Origin: Microbacteriaceae bacterium PS02067
GTDB taxonomy: Bacteria; Actinomycetota; Actinomycetes; Actinomycetales; Microbacteriaceae
Reading direction: 5' to 3'
DNA length: 41,695 bases
Assembly (NCBI GenBank): GCA_029960085.1
Contig: JASCPG010000022.1
Span: 1 to 41,695 of the forward strand
The position numbers and the translations under genes are program-made. Each line of letters opens with the position of its first letter. Within the stretch, counting starts at the first letter, position 1. This document shows positions 1 through 8,689 of the stretch, one piece after another. Below the pieces are notes generated by a model. It saw nothing but the letters and a program-made list of their open reading frames with translations. It made no database searches and was not told where the DNA came from.

Positions 1-127
1 TGGCGTCACACACGGTTTGGCGAGAAGTACGTGACCGTGATCATCGACCTCACCCCCGCGAGGAACAAGACGGGCCCGGCCAGGCTGCTGGACATGGTCG
101 AGGGCCGCTCGAAGCAGGTGTTCAAGC
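1..127 (+). pseudogene. ISL3-family transposase fragment (interior part)
   Basis: The open frame from base 1 reads through GEKYVTVIIDLTP and LLDMVEGRSKQVFK, which resembles the DDE-domain core of ISL3-family transposases. The upstream part lies outside the window. Family resemblance stops after VFK at about 126, where the sequence becomes the left flank of an IS3-type orfA. It cannot encode a whole transposase. I read it as an old insertion sequence interrupted by a younger one at the edge of an island next to tRNA-Ala. The family call is from memory of the motif. Confidence 0.7.
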
Positions 128-325
128 TGAATCGGCCTGACTTTCGTTCCGTTCTTAAAGCAAGGATGGAACACGATGAACAAGAAGTATTCGCCGGAGA
201 TGCGTGAGCGGGCGTTGCGGATGCTCGCGGAGACGCGGCCGTCGCACCCGACGATGATGAGCGCGGTCCGGCATGTGGCCGGGCTGCTGGGAATGAGTCC
301 GGAGACGTTGCGGTTGTGGCAGCGA
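128..325 (+). mobile_element. IS3-family element remnant, left end only
   Basis: The sequence changes abruptly at about 128, starting with TG as IS3-family ends usually do, and an orfA start follows 48 bases later. The element stops at about 322-325, where inverted recombinase coding sequence begins. There is no orfB, no frameshift window and no right end, so it is not autonomous. The exact left boundary is inferred from loss of ISL3 similarity, not from a matched pair of terminal repeats. Confidence 0.5.
176..322 (+). pseudogene. IS3-family transposase OrfA, truncated
   Basis: The reading MNKKYSPEMRERALRMLAE, followed by HVAGLLGMSPETLRLWQR, is the helix-turn-helix N-terminus of IS3-family OrfA, about the first 49 of roughly 100 residues. 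The ATG at 176 is preceded by the purine-rich AAGGATGG. Similarity ends at LWQR. The frame then runs on to 439 only because it enters the antisense strand of a recombinase fragment. The truncation point coincides with one breakpoint of the inverted recombinase segment, so the IS and the inversion may share a history. Confidence 0.75.
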
Positions 326-523
326 GGTTTATGCCACAACGGCGCCGAGTTGTTCGGCCTTGCGCCTGGTCGCTTCGCGTTGGGCTGGGATCGAGAAGCC
401 TTCGTCTGTGCCGCCCTTCTCTGCCTGCTCGCGGGTTGAGACCCGCAGGTACGACACGGCAGCAGCCGCGGTCTTGGGCGGGTCGATGAGGCTGGCTGCC
501 GGATCGTCGGCAATGGTGGTCAT
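326..523 (-). pseudogene. Large serine recombinase, 5' fragment (inverted)
   Basis: Read on the minus strand from the ATG at 523, this gives a 64-residue N-terminus with YLRVSTREQAEKGG and then GFSIPAQREATRRKAEQLG. That is the start of the resolvase/invertase catalytic domain, and the Ser in RVST is the expected nucleophile. It ends at a TAA formed at the junction with the IS3 fragment. The rest of the catalytic domain is absent. The matching C-terminal part lies just beyond it on the opposite strand, so this is the broken and inverted 5' end of one gene and not an intact short gene. Confidence 0.8.
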
Positions 524-587
524 CGGGGGCTCACTCTCACGAGGTTCGACCCTCGCGCTCCCAGTGTTGGTGGGAGGGGGCGTTGAT

Positions 588-1398
588 CGTGAGGTCTGGT
601 ACCAGGTCCAGTCCGTGCTCACCGCGCACCAGTGCGCCGTCGAGGCAACCCAAGTCCACGGCCACTACCTCAAAGGCACTATCCACTGCGGCCAATGCGG
701 CTCCCGGCTCATCGTCTCCAACGCGAAGAACCGCCATGGCAACGTCTACTGCTACTTCGTATGCTCCGGGCGGCACTCCAAGCGCACCGACTGCACGCGC
801 CAGGCGATGCTCATCGAGGACGTCGAGAAACTCGTCGAGGACTACTACACGCGCGTCCAGATCACGCCGGCGCAGCAGGACGCACTCGCGGGAAGGCTCC
901 ACCACGAGTTCGACCGGCTCATGGCCGCCGAAACCGAGGAACTGGAACGCCTCACCACCAACCGCAACCGGCTCGAAAGCGAGCAAGACCGCCTCATGCA
1001 AGCGCACTACGCCGACGCGATCCCGCTCTCCGTGCTCAAGCGCGAGCAAGACCGCATCGTCGCCGAACTCGACCAGGTGACCCGCCGTATCGACGCCCAC
1101 TTCGGTGACTACGCCGACGCTCGCGCACACCTCGATGATGCGCTCGGCCTGCTCGCCAACTGCGCTGACATCTACGCCCGCTGCGACGACACCAACCGGC
1201 GGCTGTGTAACCAGGCGTTCTTCACGAAGGTCTTCATCGACGAGGACAACGAGCTGCGCGTCGAGCACAACCGACCCTTCGAGATGCTCCTCGACCCGCA
1301 GGTCAACGCCAACGCACTGACCTGGGCCGCAGACGCACACAAGGCCCGAACCTCAACCAACGTTTCCATTGGCAAGGGTTCGAGCCTTGTGCGTGCGG
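588..1398 (+). pseudogene. Large serine recombinase, 3' fragment (zinc-ribbon and coiled-coil part)
   Basis: The open plus-strand frame carries EVWYQVQSVL, then the recombinase zinc ribbon (HCGQCGSRL, with two further Cys in YFVCSGRHSKRTDC), then a long charged helical stretch with LERLTTNRNRLESEQDRL. This is the C-terminal half of a large serine integrase. There is no start codon in homologous sequence, and the catalytic domain is missing or inverted. The frame does not stop before the tRNA: it reads through the tRNA-Ala gene in antisense and ends at 1721. That fits an integrase gene lying directly against its attachment site, the 3' end of tRNA-Ala. Confidence 0.8.
1338..1391. repeat. Imperfect inverted repeat beside the tRNA-Ala 3' end
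   Basis: CACAAGGCCCGAACC (1338-1352) and GGTTCGAGCCTTGTG (1377-1391) are inverted copies matching at 14 of 15 positions across a 24-base spacer. The right arm ends 8 bases from the tRNA 3' end. It could be a terminator for the tRNA transcript, although no T-run is present. It could also be part of the attachment-site core or the binding site of the adjacent serine recombinase. The position favours the latter, but the sequence cannot decide. Confidence 0.5.
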
Positions 1399-1471
1399 TG
1401 GACCTGAGGGGACTCGAACCCCTGACCCCCTGCATGCCATGCAGGTGCGCTACCAGCTGCGCCACAGGCCC
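1399..1471 (-). tRNA. tRNA-Ala (anticodon GGC)
   Basis: Read on the minus strand, the 73 bases fold as a standard tRNA. The acceptor GGGCCTG pairs with CAGGTCC with one G-U pair, the discriminator is A, and no CCA is encoded. The anticodon stem CCTGC/GCAGG closes the loop ATGGCAT, giving anticodon GGC for Ala codon GCC. The T arm is GGGGTTCGAGTCCCC. It lies 77 bases downstream of rsfS on the same strand. A TAGGAT hexamer (1510-1515, minus) could be its own -10 box. Its 3' end faces the mobile remnant, making it the likely integration site. Confidence 0.95.
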
Positions 1472-1548
1472 ATTGTGTGGGATGCCACCGCTCTCGCGGC
1501 AACCCTTCGATCCTACTACACGCGAGGGGATGCCACGAATCGCGACCG

Positions 1549-1923
1549 CTATCCGGGCGCGTCGGCCGGGATGCCCGTGGGAAGTACCGGGCAGTCCTTC
1601 CACAGCCGTTCGAGGCCGTAGAAGGCACGCTCCTGCTCGTGGAAGACGTGCGCGACGAGGTCCCCGAAGTCGACCAGGATCCACCGTGCTTCGGCCTTGC
1701 CTTCGCGCCGCAGGCGCTTGACGCCCTGCTCGAGCATCGCCTCCTCGATCGCGTCGGCGATCGCGGCGACATTGCGCTCGCTGGTGCCGGTGGCAAGGAG
1801 GAACGCGTCCACAAGCGGCAACGGGTCGGAGACGTCGAAGGCGACGAGGTCCTCGGCGCCCTTGGCATCCGCTGCGGCGGCCGCGATGCGGACGAGTTCC
1901 TCCGTGCGTGCGCTGGCGGTCAT
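1549..1923 (-). CDS. rsfS: Ribosomal silencing factor RsfS
   Basis: This 124-residue protein is of usual RsfS (DUF143/Iojap) length. Visible family features are the central FDVSDPLPLVDAFLLATG, then SERNVAAIADAIEE and the WILVDFGDLVAHVFHEQER core. RsfS binds ribosomal protein uL14 on the large subunit and blocks subunit joining when nutrients are scarce. Its ATG overlaps the stop of the preceding membrane-protein gene by four bases (ATGA), so the two are translationally coupled in the nadD operon, which is the standard actinobacterial arrangement. The tail after FYGLERLW is slightly extended and ends with a TAG. Confidence 0.93.
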   Translation of the reverse strand: MTASARTEELVRIAAAAADAKGAEDLVAFDVSDPLPLVDAFLLATGTSERNVAAIADAIEEAMLEQGVKRLRREGKAEARWILVDFGDLVAHVFHEQERAFYGLERLWKDCPVLPTGIPADAPG

Positions 1924-3080
1924 CCGATCGCTCCCGTCACGAGCGCGACGATGAGCACGCCGATGAGGGCGAGGGCGAGCGCCCCCGCGGTGATGCCGAG
2001 CGCGAGCATGAGCCGGCTGCCCTTTTCGGGGGCCGGAGGCTTGATGATGTCGTCGTCGCTCTTGATCGTGCTGATCGCCGCGCTCGCGGCGATCGGGGTG
2101 GGAGACGACGCGGGCGGCAGTTCGCCGTCGACGAGCAGCGCGTCGAGATCCTTGCCGTCGGACGAGCCGTGCGCGGTTCCGGTCGAGCCCAGCGATTCAG
2201 GAAGGTTGAACATCCCCGTGATGAGGACCTCCCCCGTCGCGGTGACGGGCGCCGTGATCGACCCGGTCTCGGGCGTCTGAGAGAGGATCAGCGCGTTCGA
2301 GGTCGCCGACGAGCCGACCGTCGCCGATCCGCGCGTCAGCAGCTGGTCGAAGGATGCCGGGAGCTCGATCTCCACGCCCTCGCCCGCAAGCAGCCCGGAA
2401 CCGAACGTCGGGGCGACCACTGCGCGCTCTTCGTCCTCCGCGGGAGCATCCGTCGCGGCCGTGACGAGCTCCTCCAGACCAGTGGCGGCGTCGGCGTCGG
2501 CCGCGGCGACAGGCGCAGACCAGCCCGGCACGTCCGCGATGACGGCCTGCCCGAGCTCCTCCTCGGAGGCCTCGTCGTCGATCTCGTCGACGTCGGCGAC
2601 GATGACCTCGTCGTGAGCGTCGGCGCTGATGGACTCGCTCTCGGACGGCGCGGCGTCTGCGACATCCGACCGTTCTGCGTCGACGTCGGCGGGCTCGTCA
2701 TGGTCCGGGGCGCCGGCTTCGGGTTCAGCGCCCGGCGCTTCGGCGGCGTGCTCATCCGCGTGCTCTTCCTCGGCGTCATCGGCACCGACGACGGGGACGG
2801 ATGCCGTGCGCAGGCGCTCCTGTCGCCGCGCACCGCGGCGTGTGAGAGCCGGGGAGTCGAGATCGACCTCGTCAGCGGCAGGCGGCTGCTCCGCGACGAC
2901 GACAGGTTCCGCGGCGCGCGGCAGCGGCGCGACGACGGCGGTGTTCTCCAGCGCGGCGGCCTCTGCGGCGGCCTCGGCCGCGTCTTCGGGTGTGATCACC
3001 GGGTTCGATGCGGTGTTGCGCAGTTCGCGCAGCTGACGACGGGTCAGCTGCGGTGCTTCTGGCTGATCGGGTGTGCTCAT
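1920..3080 (-). CDS. Acidic, Ala-rich single-pass membrane protein of unknown function
   Basis: This 386-residue protein sits between nadD and rsfS with ATGA overlaps on both sides. Residues 12-28 ([16 protein letters not shown]) and 79-97 ([18 protein letters not shown]) are two copies of a basic motif. Between about 100 and 350 the chain is low-complexity, rich in Ala, Glu, Asp and Val. A single hydrophobic helix fills about 357-383, preceded by KGSR, so the long acidic part should face the cytoplasm with the C-terminus as anchor. I recognise no catalytic domain. The start at 3080 fits the overlap with the nadD stop. Confidence 0.75.
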   Translation of the reverse strand: MSTPDQPEAPQLTRRQLRELRNTASNPVITPEDAAEAAAEAAALENTAVVAPLPRAAEPVVVAEQPPAADEVDLDSPALTRRGARRQERLRTASVPVVGADDAEEEHADEHAAEAPGAEPEAGAPDHDEPADVDAERSDVADAAPSESESISADAHDEVIVADVDEIDDEASEEELGQAVIADVPGWSAPVAAADADAATGLEELVTAATDAPAEDEERAVVAPTFGSGLLAGEGVEIELPASFDQLLTRGSATVGSSATSNALILSQTPETGSITAPVTATGEVLITGMFNLPESLGSTGTAHGSSDGKDLDALLVDGELPPASSPTPIAASAAISTIKSDDDIIKPPAPEKGSRLMLALGITAGALALALIGVLIVALVTGAIG

Positions 3081-3673
3081 GCCTCGCTCCGGTACAGGTG
3101 GTGCTTCGCAATGTATTGGACGACGCCGTCGGGGACGAGGTACCACACGGGGTTTCCCGCGCGAACTCTCGCGCGGCAGTCCGTGGAAGAGATCGCCAGC
3201 GCGGGCACCTCGAGCTGGCTGACGTCGTCGCTCGGCAGGCCCTCGGTGCTGAGGACGTGCCCGGGTCGGGACACCGCGACGAAGTGCGCGAGATCCCAGA
3301 GTTCCTCGTGATCGCGCCATCCGATGATCTGCGCGATGGCGTCCGCACCCGTGATGAAGAACAGCTCGGCATCCGGCCGCGCCGTCTTCAGATCACGCAG
3401 CGTGTCGATCGTGTACGTCGGGCCGTCACGGTCGATGTCCACCCGGCTCACCGTGAAGCGGGGGTTGGATGCCGTCGCGATGACGGTCATCAGGTAGCGG
3501 TGCTCGCTCTCGGTGACCTTGTCCTTCTGATACGGGATGCCCGTGGGGACGAAGACGACCTCGTCGAGATCGAACGACTGCGCCACCTCGCTCGCGGCGA
3601 CGAGGTGACCGTGGTGGATCGGGTCGAACGTGCCGCCCATCACCCCGATGCGCGGAGTGCGCTCCGAAACCAT
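3077..3673 (-). CDS. nadD: Nicotinate-nucleotide adenylyltransferase
   Basis: This 198-residue protein transfers AMP from ATP to nicotinate mononucleotide, giving deamido-NAD. The nucleotidyltransferase signature [15 protein letters not shown] is at the N-terminus with its HxGH element. The C-terminal [13 protein letters not shown] matches the ISST.iR motif, and [15 protein letters not shown] is also typical. Length is normal and no fused domain is present. It starts 10 bases after the small membrane-protein gene, and its stop overlaps the next start, so it belongs to the same transcript. Confidence 0.95.
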   Translation of the reverse strand: MVSERTPRIGVMGGTFDPIHHGHLVAASEVAQSFDLDEVVFVPTGIPYQKDKVTESEHRYLMTVIATASNPRFTVSRVDIDRDGPTYTIDTLRDLKTARPDAELFFITGADAIAQIIGWRDHEELWDLAHFVAVSRPGHVLSTEGLPSDDVSQLEVPALAISSTDCRARVRAGNPVWYLVPDGVVQYIAKHHLYRSEA

Positions 3674-3683
3674 CTCGGGCGCC

Positions 3684-3911
3684 TCAGTGGTGACCGTGGC
3701 CCACCTGAGCGTGATCCACGGGGTGCGCCTTGGCGTACGCCTCCGCCTTGTGCGAGTGGCGGTTGGCGACGTTGCGGAAGGAGACGGTGACCAGCAGGAG
3801 CGCCATGAAGACGACGAACGCGATCGCGCCGTAGACGAACGTCTCAGCCTGGACGTTGCCGTGGTGCTCGGTCGTCTCTGCGGCGAGTGCGGCGATCGTG
3901 GCGAGGGTCAT
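3684..3911 (-). CDS. Small single-pass membrane protein with His-rich tail
   Basis: This 75-residue protein has one hydrophobic helix at about 26-45 ([20 protein letters not shown]). After it comes a basic stretch and a histidine-rich end, with NRHSHK in the middle and VGHGHH at the terminus. A GGAG ribosome-binding site lies just before the ATG at 3911. It sits between proA and nadD on the same strand. Small proteins of this kind are common at this place in Microbacteriaceae, but I know of no function. The His cluster could bind metal, which is speculation. Confidence 0.75.
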   Translation of the reverse strand: MTLATIAALAAETTEHHGNVQAETFVYGAIAFVVFMALLLVTVSFRNVANRHSHKAEAYAKAHPVDHAQVGHGHH

Positions 3912-3950
3912 GCGGGCTCCGTTCGGTTCGGTAGGTTCAGTTTAGGCGGT

Positions 3951-5218
3951 TCAGGCGCGGATCTGCCCGGAACCGCGCGCGAGCCACTTCGTGCTCGTGA
4001 GTTCGGGCAGGCCCATCGGCCCCCGCGCGTGGAGCTTCTGCGTCGAGATGCCGACCTCCGCGCCGAACCCGAACTCGCCGCCGTCGGTAAAACGCGTCGA
4101 GGTGTTCGCCATCACGACGGCGGCATCGACCTCGGCGAGGAATCGCTCGATGTGCGCGTCATCGGTCGTGATGATCGACTCGGTGTGCTGCGTCGAGTAC
4201 CGGCGGATGTGGTCGAGGGCCTCGTCGAGATCGTCGACGACGCGCATCGACAGGTCGAGGCTCATGTGCTCGGTCGCCCAGTCCTCGTCGGTGACGGGCA
4301 CGGCGTCCGCGACGAAGCGGCGCACCTCGTCGTCGCCGTGGATCGTGACGCCGGCGTCCGTCAGCGCCGTCGCGACCGGTGGGATGAGGCGGTCGGCGGC
4401 ATCCCGCACGACGAGCACCGTCTCGACGGCGTTGCACACGCTCGGGCGCTGCGCCTTGGCGTTCACGACGATCTGCTCGGCCCACTCCAGCGGCGCGGAC
4501 GAGTCGAGCACGATGTGCACGACACCGGCGCCGGTTTCGATGACGGGGACGGACGACTGGGTGACGACGGTCTCGATGAGCTGCGCACTCCCCCGCGGTA
4601 CGAGCACGTCGACGAGTCCGCGGGCCTGCATGAGCGCGTGGGCGCCGTCACGGCCGAACTCGTCGACCGTCTGGATGGCCTCGGGGTCGATGCCGCGCGC
4701 GGCGAGGGCATCGCGCATCACCCCGACGAGTGCCGCGTTGCTCGACTCGGCGGCGGTCCCGCCGCGCAGGACGACGGCATTGCCCGAACGCAGCGCCAGT
4801 GCGGCGATGTCGACCGTGACATTCGGGCGCGCCTCGTAGATCGACCCGATCACGCCGAACGGCACCGACACCTTCTGCAGGGCCACACCGTTCGGAAGCG
4901 TCCGCTCGTCGAGAACGCGGCCGACGGGATCGGGCAGCTCTGCGACATCGCGCACGGCGGCGGCGAGGGCGGCGACGCGCGCCTCGTCGAGCCGCAGCCG
5001 GTCGAGAAGGCCTGCCGACAGCCCATCGCGCTCGCCCCGCGCCAGGTCTTCGGCGTTCGCCGCGACGATCTGCGCCGCGGATGCCTCGAGAGCGTCGGCG
5101 ATCGCGGTGAGAGCATCAGCCTTCTCGGAGTCGCTGAGCAGGCCGATCGAGCGGGACGCCGCCTTGGCGCGCTCCATGCGCTCGCGGGCGGTCGTCGCCG
5201 TGAGGGTCACGGAGGAGG

Positions 5219-5222
<4 letters not shown>
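3951..5222 (-). CDS. proA: Gamma-glutamyl phosphate reductase
   Basis: This 423-residue protein carries out the second step of proline synthesis, NADPH reduction of gamma-glutamyl phosphate to glutamate-5-semialdehyde. Family features are VSVPFGVIGSIYEARPNVT, LRSGNAVVLRGG, the catalytic Cys in RPSVCNAVETVLV and the C-terminal FTDGGEFGFGAEVGIST. The ATG at 5220-5222 overlaps the proB stop by four bases, which settles the start against a longer open frame upstream. It is coupled to proB, the enzyme that makes its unstable substrate. Confidence 0.96.
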
Positions 5223-7596
<2,374 letters not shown>

Positions 7597-7625
7597 TCAG
7601 TGCCGTGGATCGTTCGCGCGACGGA

Positions 7626-7883
7626 TCACTCCGCAGCGGCGACGATGTTGACGACCTTGCGGCCGCCCTTCGTGCCGAACTCGACCGCGCCGGCCTCGAG
7701 GGCGAACAGCGTGTCGTCGCCACCGCGGCCGACGTTCGCGCCCGGGTGGAAGTGCGTGCCGCGCTGGCGGACGAGGATCTCGCCGGCGAGGACCTTCTGG
7801 CCGCCGAAGCGCTTCACGCCCAGTCGCTGGGCGTTGGAGTCGCGACCGTTACGGGTAGAGCTTGCGCCCTTTTTGTGTGCCAT
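7626..7883 (-). CDS. rpmA: 50S ribosomal protein bL27
   Basis: This 85-residue protein begins [20 protein letters not shown], the conserved bL27 N-terminus that reaches the peptidyl-transferase centre. It continues with [20 protein letters not shown]. There is no Firmicutes-type cleavable N-terminal extension. It follows rplU by 18 bases, as almost everywhere in bacteria. Confidence 0.98.
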   Translation of the reverse strand: MAHKKGASSTRNGRDSNAQRLGVKRFGGQKVLAGEILVRQRGTHFHPGANVGRGGDDTLFALEAGAVEFGTKGGRKVVNIVAAAE

Positions 7884-7901
7884 CTCAGCGCCTTTCGAGA
7901 C

Positions 7902-8210
7902 TTACTTGATGCCGGTGATCTTGACGCGCGTGAGGTCCTGACGGTGCCCCTGGCGCTTCTTGTAGCCGGTCTTGTTCTTGAACTTCTGGATCACGATCTT
8001 GGGACCGCGCTCCTCGCCGAGGACCTCGGCGGTGACGGTCACCTTCGCGAGCTTGTCGGCGTCGGTCGTCACGGTGTCGCCGTCGACGAACAGCACTGCG
8101 GCGAGCTCGATGTTCTCGCCGACCTTCGCCTTCTGGCGGTCGAGCACGACGACCGTGCCGACCTCGACCTTTTCCTGCCGGCCGCCGGCGCGCACAACTG
8201 CGTAAACCAC
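7902..8210 (-). CDS. rplU: 50S ribosomal protein bL21
   Basis: This 102-residue protein has the bL21 pattern [17 protein letters not shown] at the start and [15 protein letters not shown] near the end, which contacts 23S rRNA. I place the start at the GTG at 8208-8210 because homologues begin (V)VYAVV and an AAGGTG lies just upstream. The longer open frame above it is the untranslated leader. It is the first gene of the rplU-rpmA-obgE-proBA-nadD-rsfS transcript. Confidence 0.96.
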   Translation of the reverse strand: MVYAVVRAGGRQEKVEVGTVVVLDRQKAKVGENIELAAVLFVDGDTVTTDADKLAKVTVTAEVLGEERGPKIVIQKFKNKTGYKKRQGHRQDLTRVKITGIK

Positions 8211-8304
8211 TTCACACCTTGTTTCTTCTGTGGAGCGCTCGGCTCCGGTTGTCGTCTGGAGAGACGGAAAGTCACGGTGCGGAGGCAGGACCTCGACGCA
8301 CCAA
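8211..8304 (-). promoter_or_regulatory. Structured 5' leader of rplU (candidate autoregulatory leader)
   Basis: Between the promoter and the rplU GTG lies about 95 bases of leader with two clear hairpins on the minus strand. The first (8276-8302) has stem GGTGCG/CGCACC, then a TC bulge, then GAGG/CCTC around TCCTG. The second (8232-8246) is GGAGC/GCTCC around a 5-base loop. Ribosomal-protein leaders often bind their own product. Whether bL21 binds this one is inference. Confidence 0.45.
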
Positions 8305-8310
8305 GGGACT

Positions 8311-8339
8311 ACTTTACCGGATGCCGGTCGATCGGGCAA
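8311..8339 (-). promoter_or_regulatory. Promoter of the rplU operon
   Basis: On the minus strand TTGCCC (8334-8339) is followed after exactly 17 bases by TAAAGT (8311-8316). This fits housekeeping sigma sites of actinobacteria (TTGnnn, then TAnnnT). A transcript would begin near 8304 and give a leader of about 95 bases before rplU. It is the best -35/-10 pair I saw in the window. Confidence 0.65.
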
Positions 8340-8368
8340 AAGCACGCCGCGCGCGTGTCGCGGCTCCG

Positions 8369-8374
8369 TACGAT
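8369..8374 (+). promoter_or_regulatory. -10 box for a leaderless DUF4031 transcript
   Basis: TACGAT is followed by six bases (GGGGCG) and then the ATG at 8381. In actinobacteria a TAnnnT hexamer 6-7 bases from the start codon is typical of leaderless mRNA whose first base is the A of the ATG. No ribosome-binding site is visible. The -35 region shows no clear match. Confidence 0.55.
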
Positions 8375-8380
8375 GGGGCG

Positions 8381-8689
8381 ATGGCTGTTCTCGTCGATGA
8401 TGCCCACTGGCCCGCGCACGGGCGCCTCTGGGCGCACCTCGTGAGCGACAGCGATCTCGACGAACTGCACGCCTTCGCGGCGGCGCAGGGCATCCCGCGC
8501 CGCGCGTTCGACCTCGATCACTACGACGTCCCCGAGGACGCGCTCGCCCGGCTCATCGCCGCGGGTGCGGAACACGTGAGCGGTCACGAACTCGTCACCC
8601 GTCTCATCGGCTCGGGGCTGCGTGTCACAGCGCGCGAACGCCGCGGCCGGAAGGACACTCACCCGGCCGCGCCGCCCGAGACCACTTAG
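8381..8689 (+). CDS. DUF4031 domain-containing protein
   Basis: This 102-residue protein carries the DUF4031 pattern [20 protein letters not shown], then [11 protein letters not shown] and the basic end RERRGRKD. The function is unknown. The family is small, single-domain and common in Actinobacteria. I chose the ATG at 8381 because similarity begins there and a leaderless -10 box sits six bases upstream. It is divergent from the rplU operon. Its stop overlaps the stop of the RNase E/G gene by four bases in a tail-to-tail arrangement. Confidence 0.85.
   Translation: MAVLVDDAHWPAHGRLWAHLVSDSDLDELHAFAAAQGIPRRAFDLDHYDVPEDALARLIAAGAEHVSGHELVTRLIGSGLRVTARERRGRKDTHPAAPPETT

Noticed and set aside
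541..580. T-arm-like sequence (GAGGTTCGACCCTC) suggesting a second tRNA
   Set aside because: No acceptor or anticodon arm can be built around it. It looks like upstream sequence of the recombinase gene with two short hairpins.
320..600. Invertible DNA switch made by the inverted recombinase fragment
   Set aside because: I found no inverted repeats at the two breakpoints, and the gene lacks its middle, so flipping the segment would not restore it.
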